DNA of 64,000 nucleotides from Promicromonospora sukumoe (GCF_014137995.1 NZ_JACGWV010000001.1:3038001-3102000), one strand, 5' to 3'. Counted from the first letter of the stretch, positions 8,608 to 17,547 are shown. The notes: a model not told the origin generated them from the sequence alone. Numbers and translations: made by a program.

Positions 8608-10377
8608 GTGGAGTACCTGATCGTCGCAGTCATCGCCGCCGTCCTGATCATCGCCGTCACCGCCCTGGCCCCCAAGGCCGGCGTCGCGGCCCCGCTGGTC
8701 CTGGTGGTGCTGGGCGCGGGGGTCAGCCTGCTGCCGTGGGTGCCCGCGGTCGAGATCCCGCCCGAGGTGATCCTCGGCGGCGTGCTGCCCCCGCTGCTCT
8801 ACTCGGCCGCCGTCGGCCTGCCGTCGATGGACTTCCGGCGGGACTTCACGGCCATCGGCGGCCTGTCGGTGACGCTCGTGGTGATCAGCTCGGTGCTGCT
8901 CGGCCTGCTCTTCCGCTGGCTGATCCCCGACATCGACCTGGCCACGGCCATCGCGCTGGGCGCCATCGTCAGCCCGACGGACGCCGTCGCGACGTCGATC
9001 GTGAAACGGCTCGGGGCGTCGCCACGCAGCGTCACGATGCTGGAGGGCGAGTCCCTGCTCAACGACGCCTCCGCGCTGGTGCTCCTGCGATCCGCCATCG
9101 CGGCGACCGCGGCCTCGGTGAGCCTGTGGGAGGTCGTGGGCGACTTCGCCTACGCGGCCCTGGTCGCCGTGGCGATCGGCGTGCCCGTCGGCTGGCTGGG
9201 CCTGCGGGTGCGACGCCGGCTGGGTCACGCCGCCCTGAGCACCGCCATGTCGTTCGTGGTGCCGTTCGTCGCCTACATCCCGGCCGAGGAGCTCGGCGCG
9301 TCCGGCCTGGTCGCCGTCGTCGCGGCGGGCCTGGTGACGGGCAACGGCTCGCCGCGCTACCTGCGCCCGCAGGACCGCATCGCCGAACGCTCCAACTGGC
9401 ACACCGTCGAGCTGCTGCTCGAGGGCACCGTGTTCCTCATCATGGGCATCGAGCTGTTCGCCCTCATCGAGGACGCCGAGTCCGGCACGGGCTCGGTCTG
9501 GCAGGCGGCCGTCGTCGCGGCCATCGCCGGTGCGGCGATCCTCGTGGTGCGCGCCGCCTTCGTGACGCCGCTGATCGGCATCCAGGGGCGCCGGGCCCGG
9601 CGCGGCGAGGCGGTGCGCGAGACGCTCACCGCGTTCCAGGACCGCATCGACCAGCGGGCCGCGGCGGCACCACCCCCGACCGAGACGGACGAGGGCACGG
9701 GACGGCGCAAGGGCCGCCGCTCGACCGCCCAGCGCCTGGAACGCATCCAGGGCACCCTGCGGCGCCGCACCGCCGACATCGACTACGACCTGGCCCGGCC
9801 CCTCGGCTGGCGCGAGGGCACGCTCCTGGTGTGGGCGGGCATGCGTGGCGTGGTGACGCTGGCGGCGGCGCAGACGCTGCCGGCCGACACGCCGAACCGG
9901 TCCTTCCTGATCCTGGTCGCCTTCGGCGTCGCGTTCGGCACGCTCCTGCTCCAGGGCAGCACCCTGCCCTGGGTGACCCGGCGCCTCGGGCTGATCGGGC
10001 AGGACACGACCGGCGACCTGCCCGCCCTGCGCCGCGAGACCGAGCAGGCGGCCCGCCAGTTCCTCGCCGAGCCGCAGCGCCCGGACGGCACGCCGTACGA
10101 CGCCGGGGTCGTCGCCCGGGTGCGCAAGGACACCTTCCGCGAGCACGAGTCGCAGGACGAGGACGCGGTGCTGACCAAGGACCGCTTCATCCAGTACCGG
10201 GAGCTGCGGCTCGCGACCATCGCCGCCCAGCGCGAGGAGCTGCTCGCCGCACGCTCCCACGGCACCTTCGACTCGGCCCAGCTCGGCAACGCCCTCGACC
10301 TGCTGGACGCCGAGCAGATCGCCGTCGAGATGCGCAAGGGCAAGTTTTCGATGCACGAGGAAGACCCGGAGCGCTAG
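8608..10377 (+). CDS. CPA1-family Na+/H+ antiporter
   Basis: Cation:proton antiporter of the NhaP/CPA1 family, 589 aa, probably exporting Na+ in exchange for H+. The N-terminal ~400 residues form about 12 membrane helices and include the signature 'GAIVSPTDAVATSIVKR' and the acidic ion-site segment 'MLEGESLLNDASALVL'. A cytoplasmic loop (about 320-385) rich in Arg and Pro interrupts the membrane domain, and a soluble C-terminal tail of about 130 residues follows. GTG start at 8608. The next gene starts nine bases after its stop. Confidence 0.9.
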   Translation: MEYLIVAVIAAVLIIAVTALAPKAGVAAPLVLVVLGAGVSLLPWVPAVEIPPEVILGGVLPPLLYSAAVGLPSMDFRRDFTAIGGLSVTLVVISSVLLGLLFRWLIPDIDLATAIALGAIVSPTDAVATSIVKRLGASPRSVTMLEGESLLNDASALVLLRSAIAATAASVSLWEVVGDFAYAALVAVAIGVPVGWLGLRVRRRLGHAALSTAMSFVVPFVAYIPAEELGASGLVAVVAAGLVTGNGSPRYLRPQDRIAERSNWHTVELLLEGTVFLIMGIELFALIEDAESGTGSVWQAAVVAAIAGAAILVVRAAFVTPLIGIQGRRARRGEAVRETLTAFQDRIDQRAAAAPPPTETDEGTGRRKGRRSTAQRLERIQGTLRRRTADIDYDLARPLGWREGTLLVWAGMRGVVTLAAAQTLPADTPNRSFLILVAFGVAFGTLLLQGSTLPWVTRRLGLIGQDTTGDLPALRRETEQAARQFLAEPQRPDGTPYDAGVVARVRKDTFREHESQDEDAVLTKDRFIQYRELRLATIAAQREELLAARSHGTFDSAQLGNALDLLDAEQIAVEMRKGKFSMHEEDPER

Positions 10378-10386
10378 GTTCGCGGC

Positions 10387-11097
10387 GTGACGCCTTACAC
10401 GCCGCTCCACCTGGACTGGGCGGGCTGCCTCAACGCCCGTGACCTCGGCGGGCTCCCGCTCACGGGCGGGGGCACCGTCCGCGAGCGCGTCCTGGTGCGC
10501 TCCGAGTCCCCCAGCTACCTGACCGACGACGGCGTCGCCGCCGCCGGCGCCTACGGCCTCTCGCGGATCATCGACCTGCGCCGGCCGGAGGAGCTCGCCG
10601 AGTGGCCGAGCCGGCTCGCGGACAGGCCCGCCTACCTGCACCTGCCGGTGCAGGCCCCCGGTGACCCCGAGGAGGGGCCCTGGGTGCACCTCTACCAGGG
10701 CATGCTGGACCGGCACCCGGAGCTGTTCGCGCGCGCCGTCGGCGCCGTCGCTGACGCCCCCGAGGGTCCCGTGCTGGTGCACTGCGCCGCCGGGAAGGAC
10801 CGCACGGGCCTGGTGGTGGCGCTCGCGCTCACCCTGGCCGGAGCCGACGTCGACGCCCTCGCCGACGACTACGAGGTCACCAACGCGCGGCTCGCGCCCC
10901 GGTACGAGCTGCGGGCGGCCGGGGCGGGCGACGACCGGCCCGCCGAACGCAAGGTCCCGCCCACCCGGCACGTCATCCTCGGCGCGCTGGAGCACCTGTC
11001 GGCGCGGCACGGCGGCGTCGAGGCGTACCTGACCGGGGGCGGGCTCACGCCGGGGCACGTGCGGGCGCTGCGGGCCCGGCTCGTCGGGCAGGGCTGA
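10387..11097 (+). CDS. tyrosine-protein phosphatase (LipA/Ptp-type)
   Basis: A 236-aa CX5R phosphatase: the P-loop 'VHCAAGKDRTGLVV' holds the nucleophilic Cys and phosphate-binding Arg. The N-terminal 'NARDLGGLPL' is the hallmark of the bacterial MptpB/LipA-like branch, which acts on phosphotyrosine and sometimes phosphoinositides. It follows the antiporter gene by nine bases and may be co-transcribed with it. GTG start. A perfect 13-bp hairpin terminator lies 38 bases downstream. Confidence 0.85.
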   Translation: MTPYTPLHLDWAGCLNARDLGGLPLTGGGTVRERVLVRSESPSYLTDDGVAAAGAYGLSRIIDLRRPEELAEWPSRLADRPAYLHLPVQAPGDPEEGPWVHLYQGMLDRHPELFARAVGAVADAPEGPVLVHCAAGKDRTGLVVALALTLAGADVDALADDYEVTNARLAPRYELRAAGAGDDRPAERKVPPTRHVILGALEHLSARHGGVEAYLTGGGLTPGHVRALRARLVGQG

Positions 11098-11134
11098 CCG
11101 GGTAGGACGACGTCGGCCGCCGTCGGGAACGACG

Positions 11135-11162
11135 AAGGCCCCGGACCGTGGTCCGGGGCCTT
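11135..11162. terminator. bidirectional hairpin terminator
   Basis: Perfect 13-bp inverted repeat (11135-11147, 11150-11162) with a two-base centre, between the phosphatase gene (plus) and the tRNA trio (minus). It can serve both transcripts. Confidence 0.8.
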
Positions 11163-11164
11163 GC

Positions 11165-11239
11165 TGGTGGGCGATACTGGGATCGAACCAGTGACCTCTT
11201 CCGTGTCAGGGAAGCGCGCTACCGCTGCGCCAATCGCCC
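11165..11239 (-). tRNA. tRNA-Val(GAC), first copy
   Basis: Complete cloverleaf read from the minus strand: acceptor GGGCGAT pairing with ATCGCCC, discriminator A, and 3' CCA encoded (11165-11167). The anticodon loop CTGACAC gives anticodon GAC for Val. The T-loop TTCGATC is standard. Last gene of a Gly-Cys-Val trio. Confidence 0.95.
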
Positions 11240-11240
11240 G

Positions 11241-11311
11241 AGGTGGGTACGGGATTCGAACCCGTGTGTACGGCTTTGCAGGCCGCTGCCTCGCCTCTCG
11301 GCCAACCCACC
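11241..11311 (-). tRNA. tRNA-Cys(GCA), first copy
   Basis: 71-nt tRNA with acceptor GGTGGGT/ACCCACC, discriminator U, anticodon loop CTGCAAA (anticodon GCA) and T-loop TTCGAAT. The CCA is not encoded. It is separated from tRNA-Val by a single base. Confidence 0.95.
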
Positions 11312-11336
11312 GTGCTCCCCACAAAAGCGGGTATCG

Positions 11337-11408
11337 AGCGGATGACGGGACTTGAACCCGCGACCCTCACCTTGGCAAGGTGATGCTCTACCACTGAGCT
11401 ACATCCGC
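11337..11408 (-). tRNA. tRNA-Gly(GCC), first copy
   Basis: 72-nt tRNA with acceptor GCGGATG/CATCCGC, discriminator U, anticodon loop TTGCCAA (anticodon GCC) and T-loop TTCAAGT. First gene of the trio. Confidence 0.95.
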
Positions 11409-11536
11409 GCTATGACCATCCTGGACCCTTCGGTCCTGGCGTGGTGACGCTCCGGAAGAGTAGTTCACAAACGGCGTGCCGGTCCAATCGAAAAGCCCGC
11501 GCCACCTGCGCCGCGCCCCACGACGCCGAACAGCAC

Positions 11537-11576
11537 GCGGGCGGCGCCGCCGGAATCGTCCGGCGACGCCGCCCGC
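11537..11576 (-). terminator. hairpin terminator after first protease gene
   Basis: 17-bp arms with one mismatch (11537-11553, 11560-11576) and a six-base loop, beginning 22 bases downstream of the minus-strand protease stop. Confidence 0.7.
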
Positions 11577-11598
11577 GCAGGTCAGGAACGGGTGCGCG

Positions 11599-12480
11599 TC
11601 AGTAGATCGAGACGCCGTACGCGCTGAGCGCCTCGGTGACCGGCTGGAAGAACGTGGTGCCGCCCGAGGAGCAGTTACCACTGCCGCCGGACGTGATGCC
11701 CAGCGCCGTCGACCCGCTGTAGAGCGCGCCGCCGGAGTCGCCGGGCTCGGCGCAGACGTTGGTCTGGATCATGCCCGACACCACGCCCTCCGCGTACCGG
11801 ACGGACACGTTCAGCGCGGTGACGGTGCCGGAGTGCACCCCGGTCGTGGAGCCGTCGCGCGTGACGCGCTGGCCCACGGAGGCGTTGCCGGCGGTGTAGC
11901 CGCCCGGGTGGCTCAGCGACGTGTTGTCGTACCGGACGATCGCGTAGTCGTTGCCGGGGAAGCTGGAGCCCACGGTGGCGCCCACCAGGGTGGTCTGCGC
12001 CGAGTTGGTGTACCAGGTCGGGACGCCGTTGCCGCAGTGGCCCGCGGTGATCAGGTAGTACGTGCTGCCGCTGCGGACGTTGAAGCCCACGGAGCAGCGG
12101 TAGCCGGAGCCGTAGATCGCGTCGCCGGAGCCCAGCAGCGGCTTGAAGGTGCCGGACGTCCGCTTGATCGTCAGGGCGTCGGCCTCGGCGCCGGCCGCCT
12201 TGCGGATCGTGCCCAGCTCGGCCGCGGAGACGGTCGAGTCCGCCGTCACGACGACCTTGCCGGTGGCCGTGTCCGTGTACCAGGCGACGCCGACGACGTC
12301 CGCCTGTCCGACGGCGGCGTGCGCGGTGGCGAGCTCGGCCCTCGTCGGCCGGTCGTCGGGCGCGGCGGCGGCCGCCGGTCCGGCGAGCGTGGACGCCGCG
12401 AGCCCGAGCCCCGCGGCGAGCGCGATCAGACGGGACTTCCTGGCCGAACCGGGGCGGTGCGTGGTGCGAGTGAGCCTCAT
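11599..12480 (-). CDS. secreted streptogrisin-like serine protease (S1)
   Basis: Chymotrypsin-fold protease of 293 aa made as a pre-pro-enzyme. An N-terminal export signal ends near residue 40, a pro-region of about 70 residues includes '[19 protein letters not shown]' (streptogrisin/alpha-lytic prodomain type), and the mature domain starts near '[13 protein letters not shown]'. The catalytic triad is visible: His in '[10 protein letters not shown]', Asp in '[11 protein letters not shown]', Ser in '[13 protein letters not shown]'. The start at 12480 follows AGGAGG. Its paralogue is at 14702-15610. Probably an extracellular scavenging protease. Confidence 0.93.
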   Translation of the reverse strand: MRLTRTTHRPGSARKSRLIALAAGLGLAASTLAGPAAAAAPDDRPTRAELATAHAAVGQADVVGVAWYTDTATGKVVVTADSTVSAAELGTIRKAAGAEADALTIKRTSGTFKPLLGSGDAIYGSGYRCSVGFNVRSGSTYYLITAGHCGNGVPTWYTNSAQTTLVGATVGSSFPGNDYAIVRYDNTSLSHPGGYTAGNASVGQRVTRDGSTTGVHSGTVTALNVSVRYAEGVVSGMIQTNVCAEPGDSGGALYSGSTALGITSGGSGNCSSGGTTFFQPVTEALSAYGVSIY

Positions 12481-12740
12481 GGCTACCTCCTGGGTGTGGG
12501 GCACGCTGGTGGCGTGCCCTGCTCGGCAGGGACGGATCGTCGTCGCCCGCCGTCTCGCTGGCCGGAAGTATTGCCCCGGAATAATTCACCCCACAAGGCC
12601 CCGAACCAGATGTAACCGCCCGGAAATGAAATCAGCGCATCTGAAGGCATTTCACCCTGCGTATACATCTACCTCCCGGGTGAAACCTCGCTCCGTGATG
12701 TCTTTTCATCCCATAACTCCGACCACTGCCCGGAGGGGTT

Positions 12741-13151
12741 ATGTTCGGCGGCATGAGTGCAACCGACATCGTCCCCGCCCACCTGATGCACCTGCTCGAG
12801 GCACCGAACTACGCGTTCCTCGGCACGATCCGCCCGGACGACACCGTCCAGGTCAACCCGATGTGGTTCGACTTCGACGGCGAGAACCTCCGCTTCACGC
12901 ACACCACGTACCGCGCCAAGTACCGCAACCTGCAGCACAACCCGTCGATGAGCCTCGCGATCCTCAACGACGAGAACGCCTTCAACTACATCGAGGTGCG
13001 CGGAAAGCTGGTCGAGGTGGTCCCGGACCCGACCGGCGACTTCTACGTGCACCTGGGCAAGCGGTACGGCAACGCCGAGCAGCAGCCGCCCGCGGACAGC
13101 GCCGACCGCGTCATCCTGGTGATGAGCATCGAGCACTACACGACGCAGTAG
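12741..13151 (+). CDS. PPOX-class (pyridoxamine-phosphate-oxidase-fold) oxidoreductase, F420-dependent type
   Basis: A 136-aa split-barrel flavin/deazaflavin protein. Key segments are 'YAFLGTIRPDDTVQVNPMW', 'RAKYRNLQHNPSMSLAI' and 'EVRGKLVEVV', the pattern of the small PPOX-fold F420- or FMN-binding enzymes common in actinobacteria. The substrate is unknown. GGAGG lies four bases before the ATG at 12741. An ATG at 12753 is an alternative. A decayed copy of this gene lies at 15670-15875. Confidence 0.85.
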   Translation: MFGGMSATDIVPAHLMHLLEAPNYAFLGTIRPDDTVQVNPMWFDFDGENLRFTHTTYRAKYRNLQHNPSMSLAILNDENAFNYIEVRGKLVEVVPDPTGDFYVHLGKRYGNAEQQPPADSADRVILVMSIEHYTTQ

Positions 13152-13267
13152 TCGGCCGCCGGACGGCGGGCCTCTCTTGCGCAGGGGCGAGGGGGCCCGC
13201 CGTCCACCGATGAGTTTTCCCCGCTCGGGCGGTCACCACGGGCACACGCCACACCGAGGAGGAACGA

Positions 13268-13834
13268 ATGCAGAAGCTCATGGTGGACTTCATCATCTCG
13301 CTGGACGGCTACGCGTCCGCGGAGGGCTGGCCCGGTTTCTGGGGCCTGGAGGGACCGGAATACCTCGCCTTTCTCGGGGAGGACGGCGAGAACCAGCACA
13401 CCACCCTGATGGGCGCGACGACGTACCGGCTGATGCACGGGATGCTGGCCGACGCCCCCGAGGACCCGATGGCCGACATGCCCAAGGTCGTGTTCTCCTC
13501 CAGCCTGGAGGCGCCGCTGGCCTGGGCCAACAGCGACCTGGTCACCGGAGACGCCGTCGAGGCCGTGCGGGCGCTCAAGGAGACCTCGTCACGCCCGCTG
13601 CGTACCCTCGGCAGCCTCAGCCTGAGCCGGTCGCTGCTGACGGCCGGGCTGGTGGACAGCTTCCGGGTGGTCCTGTTCCCGGTCATCACGGGCGCGACCG
13701 GCAGCGAGCGCATCTTCGACGCCTACCCCGACGTCGCCCTGGAGCTGACGGACCACCGCATGTTCGACGGCCGACTCCAGCTCCTGGAGTACACGCCCAC
13801 CCTGCTCGACGCGCCGCCCGGGGACGGCAGCTGA
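13268..13834 (+). CDS. RibD C-terminal/dihydrofolate-reductase-like protein
   Basis: A 188-aa protein of the RibD_C (DHFR-fold) family, marked by the N-terminal 'VDFIISLDGYAS' and the 'MGATTYRLM' segment. These are NAD(P)H-dependent reductases of unassigned substrate in most actinobacteria. GGAGG precedes the ATG by six bases. It is one of three RibD_C-fold genes in this window (also 17579 and 40386), each divergent from the others and without riboflavin genes nearby, so a riboflavin role is not supported. Confidence 0.82.
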   Translation: MQKLMVDFIISLDGYASAEGWPGFWGLEGPEYLAFLGEDGENQHTTLMGATTYRLMHGMLADAPEDPMADMPKVVFSSSLEAPLAWANSDLVTGDAVEAVRALKETSSRPLRTLGSLSLSRSLLTAGLVDSFRVVLFPVITGATGSERIFDAYPDVALELTDHRMFDGRLQLLEYTPTLLDAPPGDGS

Positions 13835-13883
13835 GCGCCGGCCCACCCCAGCGGACCGCGCACCACGACTGGAGGGACAAGCC

Positions 13884-14711
13884 ATGCTGACGCAGGTCGC
13901 ACAGGGCGTTCTGGTCCACCGGAGCGAGCTGCTCCGCAACAACACCGTCGTCGTGCGGGGCCGCACCGGCGTGCTGCTCGTCGACGCCGGGATCACGGGC
14001 GCCGAGATGTCCTGTCTCGCGAACGACCTGGACGAGCTGGACCTGCCCGTCGTGGCGGGTTTCTCGACGCACCCCGACTGGGACCACGTCCTGTGGCACC
14101 CCGGGCTCGGCGACGCGCCCCGCTACGGCACGGCCCGCTGCGCGGCCGCCCTGCGGGACCTGCGGTCGGACGACGGATGGCGGGCCCGCGTGACCGAGGG
14201 GCTGCCGCCCGAGATCGCCGACGAGGTGCCGCTGGACCTCTTCGGGCTCGTCACGGGCCTGCCCGCCGGGACCGTCCGGATTCCGTGGGACGGCCCCGAC
14301 GTCTGGGTCATCGAGCACCCGGCCCACTCCCCCGGCCACGCGGCGCTGCTGGTCGAGGACTCCGGCGTGCTGGTCGCCGGCGACATGCTGTCCGACGTCT
14401 TCGTGCCGATGCTCGACGACTTCACGGACACCAGCGACCCCGTCGAGGAATACCTCGCCGGGCTGCGGGTGCTGGAGGACGTCGCGGACGACGTCGCCGT
14501 GCTCGTGCCGGGGCACGGCACCGCCGTCGCCGGAACCGAGAACGTCCGTGACCGGATCGGGCGGGACCGCGCGTATTTGCGCGCCCTGCGGGACGGGCGC
14601 AGGCCCGACGACCCGCGCATCGACGCGCCCGAACCCGGCTGGGAGTGGGTGAGCGGCATCCACGAGGGCCAGGCCGCGGGCCTGGCCCGGTGGAACGAGG
14701 GTCACTTGTAG
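13884..14711 (+). CDS. metallo-beta-lactamase-fold hydrolase
   Basis: A 275-aa protein with the MBL metal ligands in order: 'STHPDWDHVLWH' (HXHXDH variant with Pro/Asp replacing the middle His position), 'EHPAHSPGHAAL', 'VAGDMLSD' and 'LVPGHGTAVAG'. Likely a zinc hydrolase acting on an unknown ester or thioester. The first motif reads THPDWDH, where typical members have THXHXDH, so one ligand may be altered. It begins 49 bases after the RibD-like gene and its last ten bases overlap the convergent protease gene. Confidence 0.82.
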   Translation: MLTQVAQGVLVHRSELLRNNTVVVRGRTGVLLVDAGITGAEMSCLANDLDELDLPVVAGFSTHPDWDHVLWHPGLGDAPRYGTARCAAALRDLRSDDGWRARVTEGLPPEIADEVPLDLFGLVTGLPAGTVRIPWDGPDVWVIEHPAHSPGHAALLVEDSGVLVAGDMLSDVFVPMLDDFTDTSDPVEEYLAGLRVLEDVADDVAVLVPGHGTAVAGTENVRDRIGRDRAYLRALRDGRRPDDPRIDAPEPGWEWVSGIHEGQAAGLARWNEGHL

Positions 14712-15610
14712 TAGAGCTGCACCCCGTACGCCGCGAGCACCGGCTTGATGGGCTGGTAGAACGAGATCCCGCCGGAGGGGCAGTCACCGGTGCCGCCGGA
14801 CAGGATGCCCAGGGCGCGCTTGCCGCTGAACAACGGCCCCCCGGAGTCGCCGGGCTCGGCGCAGATGTCGGCCTGGATCAGGTTCGGCACCATGTCACCG
14901 CCGGAGAACCTGACGGTCACGCCGGTAGCGGTCACGAACCCCGAGTGCTGTCCGGTCGTGGAGCCGACACGGGTCGCGGCCTGGCCCACGAAGGCGTTCC
15001 CGGGCGTGTAGCCGCCGGGCCGCTTGACCGACCGGTTGTCGTACCGAACCAGCGCGTAGTCGCCGCCCGGGAACCGAGACTGGACGGTGGGGCCGATCTT
15101 CTGGGCGTTTTTGATCCCGACCTTCCAGGAGGGCACCTTGTTGGCGCAGTGTCCGGCGGTGATGAGGTACTTCATGTTGCCCTTGCGGACGTTGAAGCCG
15201 AGGGTGCAGCGCACGCCCGAGCCGAGGATGGTTGTCCCCGGAGGCGCCGACCGCTGCAACGTCCTGAACTCACCCTCCGTCCGCTGGAGCTCCAGCGCGC
15301 CGATCTTGTCGCCGGCCGCCCGGCGCACGTCGTTGCGGTCGCCACCGTCGACCGTGGAGTCGGCGATCACCACCACCTCGCCGGCGGCCTCGTCGGTGTA
15401 CCAGGCGACACCCTCGACCTCGGACTCCCCGATGGCCTCGTGCAGCTCGGCGAGCTCCGCGTCGGTCGGCTCGTCGGAGCCCTTGGCCTGCGCGGGGCCG
15501 GCCGTGGCCGGTGCGACGAGCACGGCGACGACGGCGAGAACGGCCAGACGTAGCCGCATCGTGGTGGGGCGGGATGCAGTGGGGCGGGATGCAGTGGGGC
15601 GTGTCTTCAT
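14702..15610 (-). CDS. secreted streptogrisin-like serine protease (S1), paralogue
   Basis: A 302-aa pre-pro-protease closely related to the one at 11599-12480. It shares the pro-region 'GVAWYTDEAAGEVVVIADS' and triad segments 'LITAGHCANK', 'PGGDYALVRYD' and '[13 protein letters not shown]'. The first residues repeat 'PTASR' (a short DNA repeat of gggatgcagtggggc at the 5' end), so the true start may be the internal Met near residue 18 directly before the hydrophobic signal. Its 3' end overlaps the metallo-hydrolase gene by ten bases. It is the second half of a duplicated protease-PPOX-tRNA segment. Confidence 0.92.
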   Translation of the reverse strand: MKTRPTASRPTASRPTTMRLRLAVLAVVAVLVAPATAGPAQAKGSDEPTDAELAELHEAIGESEVEGVAWYTDEAAGEVVVIADSTVDGGDRNDVRRAAGDKIGALELQRTEGEFRTLQRSAPPGTTILGSGVRCTLGFNVRKGNMKYLITAGHCANKVPSWKVGIKNAQKIGPTVQSRFPGGDYALVRYDNRSVKRPGGYTPGNAFVGQAATRVGSTTGQHSGFVTATGVTVRFSGGDMVPNLIQADICAEPGDSGGPLFSGKRALGILSGGTGDCPSGGISFYQPIKPVLAAYGVQLYYK

Positions 15611-15669
15611 GGTGACCTCTCAGGGTCGAGGCCAGCCGCCCGCTCGTTCCGCGAGGCACGCGACCACGC

Positions 15670-15875
15670 GTCCTCGGCGGTCTTCCGTCCGGGCGGCACG
15701 GTCCTGGTCAACCCGATGTGGTTCGACTTCGGCGGCGAAGCTCTGAGTCACCCGCTCCGCGCGTGGTGGGCGCAACCTGCAGCGCGTGCGATACGGCGGC
15801 CGGGACCTGGGGGTACCGGCGGACTGCGCCGACCGCGTCGTCCTCGTGACGGCAAGCAACACCACGAGAGGGTGA
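15670..15875 (+). pseudogene. decayed copy of the PPOX-family gene
   Basis: No intact frame, but two frames together match the gene at 12741-13151. One reads '...GTVLVNPMWFDFGGEALS', against 'DTVQVNPMWFDFDGENLR'. A different frame then reads 'GRNLQRVRYGGRDLG' and 'VPADCADRVVLVTAS', against 'YRNLQ...', 'KRYGN...' and 'PPADSADRVILVMS', ending at a TGA. So there is at least one frameshift plus an internal deletion of roughly 40 codons. No start codon with a binding site is seen. It sits between the second protease and the second tRNA trio, mirroring the intact gene beside the first protease. Confidence 0.8.
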
Positions 15876-15943
15876 AACTTTGCCTTCCTTGCCGAACTTA
15901 ACCCGCTCCGCGCGAGGACGCATGACGGGACCGGACATGCGAA

Positions 15944-15979
15944 AGGCCCCCGGGCGGCATCTCTGCCGGCCGGGGGCCT
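15944..15979 (-). terminator. hairpin terminator after second tRNA trio
   Basis: Perfect 10-bp stem (15944-15953, 15970-15979) with an inner CGGC/GCCG stem, ten bases beyond the minus-strand tRNA-Val. Confidence 0.7.
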
Positions 15980-15989
15980 GTTCTACGCG

Positions 15990-16061
15990 TGGGCGATACT
16001 GGGATCGAACCAGTGACCTCTTCCGTGTCAGGGAAGCGCGCTACCGCTGCGCCAATCGCCC
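15990..16061 (-). tRNA. tRNA-Val(GAC), second copy
   Basis: Identical in sequence to the first copy over 72 nt, anticodon GAC. The CCA end is not encoded here, unlike the first copy. Confidence 0.95.
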
Positions 16062-16072
16062 GTCGTGCTGCG

Positions 16073-16143
16073 AGGTGGGTACGGGATTCGAACCCGTGTG
16101 TACGGCTTTGCAGGCCGCTGCCTCGCCTCTCGGCCAACCCACC
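16073..16143 (-). tRNA. tRNA-Cys(GCA), second copy
   Basis: Same 71-nt sequence as the copy at 11241-11311, anticodon GCA. The gap to tRNA-Val is 11 bases here against one base in the first trio. Confidence 0.95.
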
Positions 16144-16207
16144 GCTCGGCCAGACCACAGCCGACGGCTGCTCTCTTCAGCCGAAGAATCACGAGAGCGA
16201 CTTTCCG

Positions 16208-16279
16208 AGCGGATGACGGGACTTGAACCCGCGACCCTCACCTTGGCAAGGTGATGCTCTACCACTGAGCTACATCCGC
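16208..16279 (-). tRNA. tRNA-Gly(GCC), second copy
   Basis: Same 72-nt sequence as the copy at 11337-11408, anticodon GCC. The gap to tRNA-Cys is 64 bases here. Confidence 0.95.
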
Positions 16280-16383
16280 GAAGCCGGGCATCCTGGGGTT
16301 TCCCCCGGTGTTCCGGCGTTCTGAACATTAATCGAACGGAGGGCGAACCGTCCAATCGCGCGCGCCGCCCGTACGGTTGTCCC

Positions 16384-17547
16384 GTGTCACCCCGCCCGGC
16401 CCATCTGCCCGCAAACCGCACGATCCCACCGGTTCCGTCCCGCCGAGGCGCTCCCCCGGCCCCGGCCGACGTGACGGGCGCCACCGGCTGGGCGAGCTTC
16501 GACGGACGCGTCGCGACCGACGCCGTCGAGTGCGTCGACGTGCTGGAACAGCCGGAACGCCTGGAGACCGGCACGTGGTTCGTCGTCGCCGACTTCGAGG
16601 GACGGGCGCGCGCATGGCGCTTCGCCCGGGTGCACGACGCCGTGGATGCGCCCGCGGGCGCATCCACCAGGTGGCACGGACCGCCGTCCGAAACGTGGAC
16701 GTCCTCGATGGACCAGGCCGCCTACGAGGCCGCCGTCGAACGCGTCCGCGAGTACGTGCGCGACGGCGAGGTCTACCAGGCCAACATCTGCCGGGTGCTG
16801 TCCGCTCCCCTTGCCGCCGGGGCCGACGCGGCCGGCCGGCTCGCCGAGCCCGACGCCCGGGCGCTCGCCGCGCGGCTGGCCGCCGGCAACCCGGCACCGC
16901 ACGCCGCGGCCGTCCACGTGCCCGCCACGTCCGGGCTGGACCCCGTGTGGGTGGTGAGCGCGTCGCCGGAGCTGTACCTGGCCGTGTCGGACGGGCCGGA
17001 CGGCACGTTCGTGGAGTCCGGCCCGATCAAGGGCACCGCCCGCACGCCCGACGGCCTCACGGAGAAGGACCGCGCCGAGAACGTGATGATCACGGACCTG
17101 GTGCGCAACGACCTGCAGACCGTCAGCCGCCCCGGCACGGTCGCGGTCACGTCGCTCCTCGCGGTCGAGCAGCACCCCGGCCTGGTCCACCTGGTCTCGC
17201 GGGTGCGCGGCACCCTGGCCGACGACGTCGTCCGCCCCGGCGAGCTGTGGCGCAGGCTGCTGGCCGGCACCTTCCCGCCCGGCTCGGTCTCGGGCGCCCC
17301 GAAGTCGAGCGCGCTGCGGATCATCCGCGAGCTGGAGACCGCCCCGCGCGGCCCCTACTGCGGCGCGGTGGGCTGGGTCGACGGCGGCCGGGCGTCGCTC
17401 GCCGTCGGCATCCGGACCTTCTGGTGGGCCGACGGCGTGCTGCGGTTCGGCACGGGCGCCGGCATCACCTGGGGCTCCGACCCGACGGCGGAGTGGCACG
17501 AGACCGAGCTCAAGGCGGAGCGGCTGGTCGCGCTGGCGTCGTCCTGA
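16384..17547 (+). CDS. pabB: aminodeoxychorismate synthase component I (PabB-type chorismate-binding enzyme)
   Basis: Chorismate-utilising enzyme, 387 aa, expected to convert chorismate plus ammonia to 4-amino-4-deoxychorismate for folate. Family landmarks are 'DGEVYQANICRVLSAPL', 'ESGPIKGTARTPDG', 'LVRNDLQTVSRPGTVAV', 'PPGSVSGAPKSSALRIIRE' and the C-terminal 'TWGSDPTAEWHETELKAE'. The conserved region is complete and the poorly conserved N-terminus is short. GTG start at 16384. The amidotransferase partner is not adjacent. The linked class IV aminotransferase (18216) supports PabB over anthranilate or isochorismate synthase. Confidence 0.9.
   Translation: MSPRPAHLPANRTIPPVPSRRGAPPAPADVTGATGWASFDGRVATDAVECVDVLEQPERLETGTWFVVADFEGRARAWRFARVHDAVDAPAGASTRWHGPPSETWTSSMDQAAYEAAVERVREYVRDGEVYQANICRVLSAPLAAGADAAGRLAEPDARALAARLAAGNPAPHAAAVHVPATSGLDPVWVVSASPELYLAVSDGPDGTFVESGPIKGTARTPDGLTEKDRAENVMITDLVRNDLQTVSRPGTVAVTSLLAVEQHPGLVHLVSRVRGTLADDVVRPGELWRRLLAGTFPPGSVSGAPKSSALRIIRELETAPRGPYCGAVGWVDGGRASLAVGIRTFWWADGVLRFGTGAGITWGSDPTAEWHETELKAERLVALASS

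Noticed and set aside
8233..11058. 941-codon minus-strand frame ending with the 61-aa protein
   Set aside because: Only the last 61 codons are real. The rest is antisense to the antiporter and phosphatase genes.
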